Shown piece by piece: positions 51,739 to 62,559 of a stretch of DNA of 64,000 bases. Source of the DNA: Halorarum salinum (GTDB taxonomy: Archaea; Halobacteriota; Halobacteria; Halobacteriales; Haloferacaceae); NCBI RefSeq assembly GCF_013402875.1, contig NZ_CP058579.1, positions 2,356,001 through 2,420,000 on the forward strand. The letters run 5' to 3'. Both the position numbers and the translations under genes were made by a program. The notes under the pieces are model-generated. The model searched no databases, was not told the origin of the DNA, and was given only the letters and a program-made list of their open reading frames with translations. Every line of letters begins with the position of its first letter. Position 1 is the first letter of the stretch.

Positions 51739-51933
51739 ATGACCGCACTTTCGTTCGACGAGACCGGGGTCGACGTCGCCTACGAGGGGACCGAGTTCAG
51801 GCTCGAAAAGGAACTCGTCGAGGAGGCGACCGGGAAGCCCTACGTGGACGTGACCGACCACGAGGTGTTGAAGCTGATCGAGGAGGGGCCGTCCCTCTCC
51901 GGGGAACCGCGCCGCATCGGGGACATCCTGTAG
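51739..51933 (+). CDS. DUF5800 family small protein
   Basis: This 64-residue acidic protein contains FDETGVDVAYEGTEFRLEKELVEEATGKPYVDVTDHEVLKLIEE and ends in RRIGDIL, the pattern I associate with DUF5800 of haloarchaea. The function is unknown. It is probably cytoplasmic, with no membrane segment. The strong TATA box and leaderless spacing make expression likely. Confidence 0.8.
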   Translation: MTALSFDETGVDVAYEGTEFRLEKELVEEATGKPYVDVTDHEVLKLIEEGPSLSGEPRRIGDIL

Positions 51934-51987
51934 CGCCCGACCGCGACCGTCCGTCTCTCGCGTACCGCCCACGCCGTGGCCGTCCCG

Positions 51988-52743
51988 TCAGCCGTCGACC
52001 GACGGGAACGTCTCGCGGTGGAGACGGCTCGTCACCTCGTCCGCGATCGTCCGGAGGTTCACGGTGTCGTCGCGGTTGTACGAGACGAGCGTCTCCAGGG
52101 CCGACTCGTCGCCGTCCTCGTACTCGTACCAGAGCCTGACGGCGTCCCGGCCGGTGACGTCCGGCCCCTCGCGGGCCACGCCGAGTTCCCGCTCGACGGG
52201 CTTGAGCCCGCCCGTGAGTTCGAGCGCCCGGCACGGGTACATGAGATCGAGGTGGGGCGTGTCCACGTCGAGGTCGAACGACGCCTCGAGGAACGGCGCG
52301 TCGAACCGTTTGCCGTTGAACGAGACGAGCAGGTCCGCGTCGTCCAGCCTGTCGCGGACGGCCTCGCGCGTCAGGTCGCGCCCGCGGACGAGCGTCGTCG
52401 TCCCGCCGGCGCCGTGGAACGTGACCGTCGTGACCCGGTCCCGGTCCTGGGAGAGCCCCGTCGTCTCGATGTCGAAGAAGCAGGCCGACTCCCGGAAGTT
52501 CTCGTAGAGCCGCCAGCGCTCGCCGCTCGGGAAGGCGGCGTCGAAGAACCGGGCGTCGCCGTCGTCCAGCCGCTCGGCCGCCTCGTCGATGAACGACTCG
52601 ATGCGACCCGCGGTGGTGGCCCCGACTCCCCGGACGGAAGCACCGCCGAACTCGTCCCACTCGGTGACGCCGCTCTCCCACAGGCGCCGCTCGGTCGCCG
52701 TTCCGACCCCTCGAACCGGTATGAAGCTGTTTTCGATTCGCAT
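51988..52743 (-). CDS. RNase H-fold exonuclease with helix-hairpin-helix N-terminus
   Basis: This 251-residue protein has an N-terminal helix-hairpin-helix-like DNA-binding part (about 8-55: PVRGVGTATERRLW and RGVGATTAGRIESFI). A DEDD-type nuclease of the YprB/RNase_H_2 group follows: FFDIETTGLS (Asp, Glu), LVSFNGKRFDAPFLE (Asp), HLDLMYPC and YNRDDTVNL (Asp). It probably trims 3' ends of DNA or RNA using two metal ions. The ATG at 52743 is used; the frame upstream has non-coding character. Its neighbour katG points away from it. Confidence 0.85.
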   Translation of the reverse strand: MRIENSFIPVRGVGTATERRLWESGVTEWDEFGGASVRGVGATTAGRIESFIDEAAERLDDGDARFFDAAFPSGERWRLYENFRESACFFDIETTGLSQDRDRVTTVTFHGAGGTTTLVRGRDLTREAVRDRLDDADLLVSFNGKRFDAPFLEASFDLDVDTPHLDLMYPCRALELTGGLKPVERELGVAREGPDVTGRDAVRLWYEYEDGDESALETLVSYNRDDTVNLRTIADEVTSRLHRETFPSVDG

Positions 52744-52925
52744 TCGTCCTCCCACGCGACCGCGCGTGGCGTACTCGGAGCGTGGGTCCCTCTCGCTCGT
52801 AAACGTTCGGGACCGGCCCGGCGGCGGTGCCCCGACCGGCCGGCGCGGGACCGTCGGTGCTGGCCCCTCGTCCGCACCACGCGAGCGATGACCCGCTGGT
52901 CCTCGATCGTCTCCGACACGGGTGA

Positions 52926-55328
<2,403 letters not shown>

Positions 55329-55638
55329 TCCCGGTCGGGAGCCTCCGCGAGGCCACCTGGCGCTTCGGCGACCGCGACGTCCCGCGACCCGGCGCCACGT
55401 GAACGACTACTCCAGCCACACGCTCTGCAGTACGACGACCTGATCCCCGTCGGGGACGGGGTCCCCGGCGCCGACGTCGTCGCCGACCTCGTCGACCGAC
55501 GCGGCGTCGCGACCCGGTTTCCGGCTCCTCCTTCGCGTTCCCGTTTCCTCGACGCGCGTACGAGCGCCGGCCGGTCGCGTCGGACGGGACGGACCCGACC
55601 GACGTGGTTATCCCGCCGCTCGCCCACTCCCGCACGGA
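55329..55638. other. Intergenic region with a short coding-like remnant
   Basis: No intact gene is found. The stretch 55434-55520 has strong haloarchaeal codon pattern in one frame (YDDLIPVGDGVPGADVVADL) but lacks a start and soon turns into Arg/Ser-rich sequence, so it may be a decayed gene end. Confidence 0.3.
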
Positions 55639-56373
55639 ATGGCGGACCGATCGTTGTGCACGCGGCGTCGGCTCCTCGGGGGGCTCGGCGCGGTCGGTAC
55701 GGCCGGCGTGATCGGTCACGTCGCCCCCGGAGGGTCCCCCGCCCCCGACCGAGCCGGCGAGGCGGCTTCCACGAGCGAACGCGCGGCTGGCGGGCCCGAC
55801 CGCCCCACGCCGGCGGTCGTCACCGACCGGGACGCGGGGACGACGTATCCGCTGGTGACGTACAACGACCGCACGGGCGAGTACGACGTCACGATGCCGG
55901 TGAACGTCCGCTTCGACCTGACCGGCTCCGCGTACGACCCGTCGGACGTACTGGACGCCGTCGGGATCGGCGACGGCTGGACGCAGGTCGTCGCGGCCGT
56001 GGGGGAGCACTGGCCGACGAAGGACGCGAAACCGCCCGAGGTCTGGTCCGGGGGGACGAGCGGACTCGTCCCGCCCGTCCGCAACTACCGGAAACCGATC
56101 GATCCCCTCGGACCGCGGCTCTGCCATCACCTGTACCTCTGGCCGGTCCGGAGCGGGGGCGAACTCGTCGGCGTCGCCGGTCAGGCGCACGTGGACGTCG
56201 GCACCGTCGCCGACCACGTCGGTGGAGGGTTCGACGAGGCCGCCGGGGCCGTGGCCTCGGTTTACTCGGCGGCGGGGTGGCGCGTGGTGGACGCCGACTT
56301 CGACTACGGGGTCTCCCCCGGACGGCTCGACTTCTGGGGGCCGACGGGCGACCGTTGGCTCCGTCCGCCGTGA
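55639..56373 (+). CDS. Tat-exported protein of unknown function
   Basis: This 244-residue protein has a twin-arginine signal (CTRRRLLGGLGAVGTAGVIGHVAPGG, about 7-32) without a lipobox Cys, so it is probably released outside the cell. The mature region (about 60-240) mixes beta strands with aromatic residues (VTYNDRTGEYDVTMPVNVRFDL, LCHHLYLWPVRSGGELVGVAGQAHVDVG, RLDFWGPTGDRWL). I do not recognise the family. It runs in the same direction as katG but 310 bases away and converges with the glycosyltransferase gene. Confidence 0.72.
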   Translation: MADRSLCTRRRLLGGLGAVGTAGVIGHVAPGGSPAPDRAGEAASTSERAAGGPDRPTPAVVTDRDAGTTYPLVTYNDRTGEYDVTMPVNVRFDLTGSAYDPSDVLDAVGIGDGWTQVVAAVGEHWPTKDAKPPEVWSGGTSGLVPPVRNYRKPIDPLGPRLCHHLYLWPVRSGGELVGVAGQAHVDVGTVADHVGGGFDEAAGAVASVYSAAGWRVVDADFDYGVSPGRLDFWGPTGDRWLRPP

Positions 56374-56453
56374 ACGCGGGCCGTGCGCCGAACCGGCGGC
56401 GCGAACCCGGACCGTCAGTCTCGAACCGTCCCGCGTTCCGGCCCCGGCGACGG

Positions 56454-57956
56454 TCAGTCGTCGTGGAGCCCGGCGTCCGGGTCGTGTGGCCGCTTTTCGG
56501 GCGTCGGCCCGTCGATGCTCGCCGACGTGTACCGGAGGATGAACGGCGTCGACAGGAACGACGCCGCCCACAGTCCGACGAGCAATCCGACGCTCGGATC
56601 GTCACCGTTCCGGAGGACGGCCGCCGCGAGGAGGAGCCCGACCCCTAGCTCGGGGAGCGTTTCGGCGACGCTCTCGGACCAACTGAACTCGCGGGACGTC
56701 TTCCGGGATGGTTTCCAGACCGTCGCGCCGAACAGGAGCGCGACCGTGACCCGGATGCTCATCCCGAGCACGACGAGCGTTTCCAGCGTCGCGGTCGCGA
56801 GGAAATCGCCGACCTCGCGACCGGCGGCGACGCTCCGGTGGAGAAAGACGAAGGCGAAGACCCCGGCCGCGAACGCGACGCTGGGGGCGGCGGCGGTCGC
56901 GACCCGCGACTCCACGGACGCGAGCAGGACCAGGCTCAGGAGGACCGGCGTCACGCCGTAGAACATGACCGGCGTGAGGCAGTTCAGCCTCGTTCCGACG
57001 CTGACGCCGCGGCCGGCCAGAAGCGGGAGCATCTGCCGGTTCGCCCGCACCCACCGCACGGTTCGTGCCCGGAGCGCGTGGAGGTCGAGCGGGAACCCCT
57101 CGTACGAGCGGTCGTCCACGACGACGGCCCGCCAGCCCGCCCGGTCGAACTTCACGGTGAGCACGAAGTCCTCGCAGATCAGGTGCTCGTCGTACCCGCC
57201 GGCGTCCCGAACCGCCTCAGTGCGGATCAGCCCGGCCGATCCCCAGTAGGTGTTCCGCCCGTAGACGAGCTTCATGACCGGCGGCGAGATGCGCGTCGAC
57301 CACTTCACGCCTCGGCCGACGATCCGCGCGAACGGTGTCGTCGCCAGGTCCGGGTGGACCTCCTTGAGCAGTTGGAAGATCCCGACGTCGTCGTTCCCGG
57401 CGTGTTCGGCGTGCTCCACGAGCCGGGTCACGTTCCCCGGTGCGAGCATCGTGTCCGCATCCAGCGTGACGAAGTACTCGTACCCGCCCCCGTGGTCCGC
57501 GAGCCAGTCGTTGATGATGCCCGACTTCCCGCCCCGCGCCACCCCGCGCGTGTACCGACGCCATCCGTCGAACCTCCGCTCGGTCGCGACCGCCTCCGGA
57601 ACGTCGCTGTCCGACAGGATCCAGAGGTCAACCGGGTGTTCGACGGCCTCGGCCGTCCTCTCGACGCACAACGGAACGACGTCGTTACGCGTGGTGTAGA
57701 GGACGGCGACGCGTGGTCTCTCCCCGCCGATCGGTTCCCGGGGAAGCGTCTCGCCCGGGTACGCGAAGTGGTAGGCGAAGTTCGTCAGGAGGAGCGCGAA
57801 CGGGAGGAACGCGATCGACGCCAACGCGTAGTAGGCGTAGTCGACGGCCGTCGCGGGAGAAACCAGCAGCCACTCGACGACCACCAGCAGCGTCCAGACG
57901 CCGCCGGTCGCGGCGACGTGCGCCGGCGGACGAAGCAGTGGGTTTCGGCTGGTCAC
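56454..57956 (-). CDS. Membrane-bound GT2 glycosyltransferase
   Basis: This 500-residue protein has two N-terminal helices (about 14-60), a cytoplasmic GT-A domain (about 80-330) and four or five C-terminal helices (about 340-470), as in hyaluronan/cellulose synthase-like processive enzymes. Key motifs: VAVLYTTRND, LWILSDSD, metal-binding DADT (166-169), CEDFVLTVKF and RTVRWVRANRQM in the acceptor-site position of Q/R-x-x-RW. It probably makes a surface polysaccharide or glycolipid. The GTG at 57956 is used; codons further upstream look non-coding. Confidence 0.85.
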   Translation of the reverse strand: MTSRNPLLRPPAHVAATGGVWTLLVVVEWLLVSPATAVDYAYYALASIAFLPFALLLTNFAYHFAYPGETLPREPIGGERPRVAVLYTTRNDVVPLCVERTAEAVEHPVDLWILSDSDVPEAVATERRFDGWRRYTRGVARGGKSGIINDWLADHGGGYEYFVTLDADTMLAPGNVTRLVEHAEHAGNDDVGIFQLLKEVHPDLATTPFARIVGRGVKWSTRISPPVMKLVYGRNTYWGSAGLIRTEAVRDAGGYDEHLICEDFVLTVKFDRAGWRAVVVDDRSYEGFPLDLHALRARTVRWVRANRQMLPLLAGRGVSVGTRLNCLTPVMFYGVTPVLLSLVLLASVESRVATAAAPSVAFAAGVFAFVFLHRSVAAGREVGDFLATATLETLVVLGMSIRVTVALLFGATVWKPSRKTSREFSWSESVAETLPELGVGLLLAAAVLRNGDDPSVGLLVGLWAASFLSTPFILRYTSASIDGPTPEKRPHDPDAGLHDD

Positions 57957-59062
57957 TGGCGGATCGTGTCGTACGACGCCCGCTCGACGGATTGGTAGGC
58001 GGCGCTTACCGGGGCCCGGGCGGTCCCGCCGGATGAACGGGGGAGTTCGTTGCCGCGTCGACCCTCGCCGGCGCGGTGAGTTCGCCGGATCGTTTCGATC
58101 CGCCGGTCGATCGTCCAGGGCCCGGTCCGGGAGCATGGCCGCGCGATGAGCGTCCGGGAACTGAAACGGGGCACCGTTCGGGCGGTCCTCGATGGTGGCC
58201 GGGGGGCGCCGTCGCCGGTCGATGCCCCGCCCGGACCGAACCTGCCGCCCGAGCGAGGCACGCGCTGCGACGACGCCGCTGGCGGCCCTCCGACCGCCGA
58301 TTACGGCCAACGGGGCGGTGATCGCGGTCGTGAGCCACGATCCCCATTTGCTATTGCGACATACGGTTTATATGTTGCCGTTCGGGCACCGCCGAGGTAC
58401 TGGATTACGGACAGTCGTAGTAAACCGAGCGGACGGAAACCCGCCGAAAGCGGCAATCGAGCGGTCCGACCGACGCCGTCTGGGCGGCGTCCATCGCTCG
58501 TCGGTTTGGACGCGAACGGCGAGACGACCCGGCACAACCGGCGGATCCGGGGGTTCGACGCGGCGACGCGCCGTATCGGCGGTGCGTCCGGAGTCGCCGT
58601 GAGCGGAACTCCGCCCCCGTCGTTCGGGCCGATTGGGTTCGCGTGCGCACCCGGACGCGACCTCCTCACGACCCCACGGGCCCGGCCGAACGAGGACGGC
58701 CACGATGCCGTCGAGTCCGACGTGAGCGGACGAAGGGGAGTTCCTTTCGGCGGGTTCGTCGAACTCCAGCGGCTCCTTCCTGTCCGTCCCGTCCCAGGGA
58801 ACTGCGGTGTCCGCGCTTTCCGGGCGGACTCCCCGACGAGCGGACGCGTCCTCCCGTCACTGGAGATTCCGGTCTCGGACGCGTAACGGTCGGACCGCGG
58901 AAAACGCCCTCCGGAACGGTGGGGTCGTCCGGTCGGGAAGACGACTTTCGGGCGGCAGGCGGTCACGAGGACGGACGGCCGGCGCGTGATCTGCTTCCCA
59001 CCGTGGGAGGTGGGTTCCCGCCGGTCGCCCTCCTCGACCGCCGTCGGCTCGGCTGACGGGGC
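57957..59062. other. 1.1-kb region without a supported gene
   Basis: All frames here are Arg/Ser/Pro-rich and lack haloarchaeal acidic composition. The one distinctive feature is an AT-rich promoter-like patch around 58349-58377 containing GGTTTATATG and the left copy of a 16-bp inverted repeat. Transcription rightward from it would give an RNA with no recognisable product. The region borders the integrase gene and may be decayed mobile DNA. Confidence 0.5.
58352..58367 (+). repeat. Left copy of 16-bp inverted repeat flanking the integrase region
   Basis: TATTGCGACATACGGT here is repeated exactly, in opposite orientation, at 61019-61034. Similarity continues for TAT after one mismatch. The copy is followed by TTTATATG, which resembles a TATA box. 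Confidence 0.65.
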
Positions 59063-60118
59063 TCAGGCCGGGCCGTACAGCGAGTAGACGTGCCGTTCGT
59101 ACGTCTCGCGGACGTTGTCGCCCCAGTTGTGGGTGTAGGTGTCGACGATGTCGTCGGCGACGTCGCCGCGGAGGTACTTCACGACCCCCCGGTCGCCGGT
59201 CCGCTCCCGGAGGTGCGTCGTGAAGAAGTGTCGGAAGTAGTGGGGCGTGACGTTCTCGGCGGCGCCCGCCCCCGGTTCGTACCAGCCCATCTCGGTCGCG
59301 TGGCGCCGCACGATCCGCTGGACCTGCTCGGGCGTGAGCCGTTCGCCCCAGCCGCTCGCCGTCCCGACGAACAGGGGTTCGGCGGGGGAGACGGCGTCCG
59401 GACGGACGGCGAGCCAGCGGAGCAGCGTCCGTTCGAGCTCGTCGTCGACAGGGACGACGGTCCCCCGCTTTCGCTTGTTCGACGCCGAGCGCGTCTCGCC
59501 GTTGTACGACTCGCCGACGGACGGCTCCGCGGCGACGTACAGCGAGTCGGGGCGGCCGTCGAGCTGTGCGCGCGAGCCGACGTCGTACCCCGGGAGCTCC
59601 CTCGAGAGCGCCAGGTCACGGAGGTCGAGGTTGCAGAGCTCCCCGACACGCATCCCCGTCTTGAGGAGCGCCACGACGAGTGCCCGCTCCAGCGGGTGGC
59701 GGATGCCGGAGACGAACGTGCGCATCCTCGCCACCGGGATCTCCCGGCGCGTCGGGTCCGTGTCGATCCGCTCGTCGAGTTCCTCCATGACGAGCGCCAT
59801 CGGGTTCGCCTCGAACGCCCCGACCTGGGTCATGTAGGCGTAGAACCGGTGGAGGTAGGCGGCGTAGGTCGCGACCGTCGAGTCGGCCAGGTCGGGGTCC
59901 TGCCGGAGGTCGTGGACGAACGCCATGCAGTCCCGGTGGGAGGCTCCGGCCGGGCCGACCTCCCCGCTCGGAGCCGTGCCCGCCGCGAGGAACGACTCGA
60001 ACCGTTCGAGCAGCCTGCCGTACTCCCGCCGGGTCCGCCGGCTCTTCCCGTGGAGCTCCATGTCCTGGAGGAAGTAGCCGATCGGGTCCTCCGGGTCCGC
60101 GGTCTCGGCGCTACTCAT
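59063..60118 (-). CDS. Tyrosine recombinase/integrase (XerC/D-like)
   Basis: This 351-residue site-specific recombinase has an N-terminal SAM-like core-binding domain (about 10-110) and a catalytic domain (about 125-345). The catalytic residues are Arg157 in KTGMRVGELC, a basic strand NKRKRGTVVPV, His293 and Arg296 in PHYFRHFF, and the nucleophile Tyr328 in DTYTHNW. The usual second His/Trp region reads LRGDVADD, so that residue may be replaced. It is the second gene of an operon: its ATG overlaps the end of the ribbon-helix-helix gene by eight bases. It may move a small element or resolve replicons. Confidence 0.87.
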   Translation of the reverse strand: MSSAETADPEDPIGYFLQDMELHGKSRRTRREYGRLLERFESFLAAGTAPSGEVGPAGASHRDCMAFVHDLRQDPDLADSTVATYAAYLHRFYAYMTQVGAFEANPMALVMEELDERIDTDPTRREIPVARMRTFVSGIRHPLERALVVALLKTGMRVGELCNLDLRDLALSRELPGYDVGSRAQLDGRPDSLYVAAEPSVGESYNGETRSASNKRKRGTVVPVDDELERTLLRWLAVRPDAVSPAEPLFVGTASGWGERLTPEQVQRIVRRHATEMGWYEPGAGAAENVTPHYFRHFFTTHLRERTGDRGVVKYLRGDVADDIVDTYTHNWGDNVRETYERHVYSLYGPA

Positions 60119-60572
60119 CGGTCAGCACGTACCCCCCGTCGCGGCCGCTGTAGATGACGAGTCCTCCCTCCTGAACCTCCCCGAGCGCCTCGTCGAGGCG
60201 GTCCTCGACGTCCCCCGCGACGAACTCGAGGAGTTCGTCCCAGTCCATCGCCCCCTCGCGTCGAAGAACCTCGAGGACCCGGTCTTCGAGGCCGCCACCC
60301 CTGGGGTCGACGCCCTCGGAAGGGGGTTCCTCGGAGGCGTCCTCGCCGGCGCCCCCCGAACCCTCGAGTCCGAGCTCGTTCCGGCCGGCCTGGACCATCG
60401 TGCGGACGAACTCGGCCTGTGACATGCCGACTTCCTCGGCGTCCTCGATCCACGCCTCCTTCTGGTAGCGGGGGAGTTTCACGCGCACCTCGGTCCGTTC
60501 CGTGTCGAGTTCGCTCACGATGCATCGCTGGTAGGCCTCCCTTATCAATTCCACCGTTCCGTGTCCTATCAT
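60111..60572 (-). CDS. Ribbon-helix-helix protein with C-terminal winged-helix-like region
   Basis: This 153-residue protein resembles the haloarchaeal DUF5805 type. A ribbon-helix-helix DNA-binding domain is at about 24-65 (TEVRVKLPRYQKEAWIEDAEEVGMSQAEFVRTMVQAGRNEL), then an acidic linker, then a winged-helix-like part (LEDRVLEVLRREGAMDWDELLEFV..GGLVIYSGRDGGYVLTDE). It probably controls, or guides DNA binding for, the integrase encoded with it. The ATG at 60572 has a TATA box at leaderless distance; a GTG at 60518 would match where homology starts. Confidence 0.8.
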   Translation of the reverse strand: MIGHGTVELIREAYQRCIVSELDTERTEVRVKLPRYQKEAWIEDAEEVGMSQAEFVRTMVQAGRNELGLEGSGGAGEDASEEPPSEGVDPRGGGLEDRVLEVLRREGAMDWDELLEFVAGDVEDRLDEALGEVQEGGLVIYSGRDGGYVLTDE

Positions 60573-60590
60573 ACTAAGACAGAGGTGAGG

Positions 60591-60600
60591 GGATAAAAAT
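60591..60600 (-). promoter_or_regulatory. TATA box of the RHH-integrase operon
   Basis: On the minus strand this reads ATTTTTATCC, centred about 24-26 bases before the ATG at 60572. The surrounding 60580-60660 is the most AT-rich stretch in this part of the window. It supports the 60572 start. Confidence 0.6.
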
Positions 60601-61018
60601 CACCGATCAGTTCCTCTAAAAGCATCCTTATCCAGTATCGGGGCACAATTTCGCGCCTTAATCGAACCGGATTCATTCCCCGATCGAATGTCTTACCTTC
60701 TCCACGGTCCGGGTGGGTCTCCCCGATCGCTCGATCGGTTCTCGTCGACTCCGCACGGACGACTCCGCCGGTTCCGTCGGCCTCCCGACCGAACTTGGCA
60801 CGTACCGCCCCACTCCCAACTGCCCGGCGCGGGAGGGGCAGTTGCCCCGGGCGTCCGATTCCGGCGTCGGCTCTCGCCGCAACGAGCGGGCCTCATCCGT
60901 CCCGGAACCGGTCGAGGTCGTCGCCGGGCGTCACCCTCCACCTTCACGCTGGCTCCCACCTGGTCGAAATATGTACTCGGTATCGAGGCAACGTTCGTGG
61001 CTCGTGCCGGTCCCATAC

Positions 61019-61034
61019 ACCGTATGTCGCAATA
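61019..61034 (-). repeat. Right copy of 16-bp inverted repeat flanking the integrase region
   Basis: The plus strand reads ACCGTATGTCGCAATA, the exact reverse complement of the copy at 58352-58367. On the minus strand it is followed by GTATGG, a weaker TATA-like match. The two copies point toward each other across the integrase operon. Confidence 0.65.
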
Positions 61035-61561
61035 CGTTGGCATCCTCCCTCGGGGCCGTCCGCAGTCCCCCGGCCCCGAGTTTCCAGGCCTCCGGTCTCC
61101 GGTTCGAACTCGACCGGCTGGGGTTCACCGGGATATCTCGGATACGGGGCGACCGCTCCCGGAGAGGGGCGGAGCGACTCCGGCCGTTCGAAGCGTCGTC
61201 GTTTTGGGTTCGGGGCCGAAGCCGACCGTATGGGTCCAGTCGTCGAGATCGTCGAAGGTCGGCGGGAGGTGCCCCGACCACAACAGCACGCCCCAAGAGA
61301 GGCCCAGCGGCCGGGTCCACGGTCGAGCCGGGGCGCCCGTCCCGCGCCGACGTGGGCCAGGATCGTTGTCCTCGCGGGACGCCGGACTACTCCCGTCAGC
61401 GCCTCCGTTTCGGGTCGTCGTCCACGTGTCTGGGCGAGATCCGTGGATCCCGCCCGTCCGTCGCCGACTGGCCGACTGGACGGACGCCGAACGGGCGGCG
61501 TTCGTCGAGCGAACCGGATCGTCGATTCGGGGCGGGCGACCGACGCGGAGGGACCGTCGCC

Positions 61562-62491
61562 GTGACGCCGGAGGTCGTCACGATCGGCGCCGCGACGGTC
61601 GACCGGCAGTACCTCGTCTCGAACCACCCGGAACCCGACGGCGGCGCGTTCGCGAACGACGTCGAGGAGTCGTTCGGCGGCGTCGCCGCGAACGTAGCGA
61701 CGGCGTGTGCGCGGTTCGGTCGCGAGGCGGGACTCGTCGCCAGACTCGGGGAGGACGACGTGGCGGACCGCGTTCTCGAGGAACTCCGCCGCTCCGCGCT
61801 GGACGTCTCCCGCGTGCGGCGAGAACCTGGGACGAGCACGCACTGCGTGATTCTCCGTGACGGGGACGGGAGACGGAGCATCGTGACGGCCGGCGACAGC
61901 ACGAAACGGCTCCGGCTGGACGACGCCGACCTGGCGTACCTGGCGGACGCCGACGCCATGTTCGTCACCGCCTACGCGCCGGATCCCGTCCACGAGGCGC
62001 TGCTCTCCCGTGCGCGGGAGGACGCGTTTCCGCCCGTCGCGTTCGATCTCTCGGGGCGACCCGCAGAACTCGAGGGGCGCGGCGCCCGCGTCGCGACCGT
62101 CGACGCCTGGGTCGAGGCGGCGTCGCTGTTCGTCGTCGGCGAGGTCGCGGCGGAGGCCTACCTGGGCTGTTCCGGCCGCGAGGCGGCCGAGCGGCTACGC
62201 GAGCGCGGAGCCGACGGGGTCGCGTCCACCGTCGGCGACGACGGTGCGACGCTGCTCGGCCCGGAGGCCGACCTCGACGTCCCGGCCCTCGACGTCGACG
62301 TGGTCGACGAGACGGGCGCGGGGGACGCGTTCGTCGCGGGGCTGATCGACGCCTGGGTGCTCGGGGACGCGTCCGCCGCCGACGCGGGCCGGTTCGCCGC
62401 CGCGGCGGCGGGCCTCAACTGCGAGTCCGCGGGCGCTCGTGGGGGTCTCCCGACGCGCGAGGAGGTCGAGGCGGCTCTCGCCGCCCGGTAG
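61562..62491 (+). CDS. PfkB family carbohydrate kinase
   Basis: This 309-residue ribokinase-fold enzyme phosphorylates a sugar, nucleoside or related alcohol. It has the N-terminal PfkB signature FGGVAANVATACARFG (about 38-53), GEDDVADRVLEEL, and the C-terminal DETGAGDAFVAGLIDAW with the catalytic Asp near 245. The GTG at 61562 is the start because upstream codons are non-protein. It converges with a BtpA-like gene 68 bases later, a pairing that suggests a shared sugar or nucleoside pathway. The substrate is unknown. Confidence 0.86.
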   Translation: MTPEVVTIGAATVDRQYLVSNHPEPDGGAFANDVEESFGGVAANVATACARFGREAGLVARLGEDDVADRVLEELRRSALDVSRVRREPGTSTHCVILRDGDGRRSIVTAGDSTKRLRLDDADLAYLADADAMFVTAYAPDPVHEALLSRAREDAFPPVAFDLSGRPAELEGRGARVATVDAWVEAASLFVVGEVAAEAYLGCSGREAAERLRERGADGVASTVGDDGATLLGPEADLDVPALDVDVVDETGAGDAFVAGLIDAWVLGDASAADAGRFAAAAAGLNCESAGARGGLPTREEVEAALAAR

Positions 62492-62559
62492 CTCCGATCC
62501 GCGTCGCCCTCCGACGGTTTTCGACCGTACGCTGGAGTCCGGCCGTTCCCGCGGAGGGC

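Larger units (their letters stand above)
60573..61561. other. 1-kb region without a supported gene, with two strong stem-loops
   Basis: No frame has credible coding composition. Seen here are the integrase-operon promoter (60591-60600), a 9-bp stem CAACTGCCC/GGGCAGTTG (60817-60844), the right copy of the flanking 16-bp repeat (61019-61034) and a 10-bp stem CTCGGGGCCG/CGGCCCCGAG (61049-61080). It could hold a non-coding RNA or be old element DNA. Confidence 0.5.

Noticed and set aside
58146-58886. 246-codon plus-strand frame in the integrase flank
   Set aside because: Arg/Pro/Ser-rich, no motif, no haloarchaeal acidic bias, although it follows a promoter-like patch only at a distance; not supported as a gene.
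60688-61860. 390-codon plus-strand frame before the PfkB gene
   Set aside because: Composition is non-protein and the PfkB frame is different; treated as non-coding sequence.
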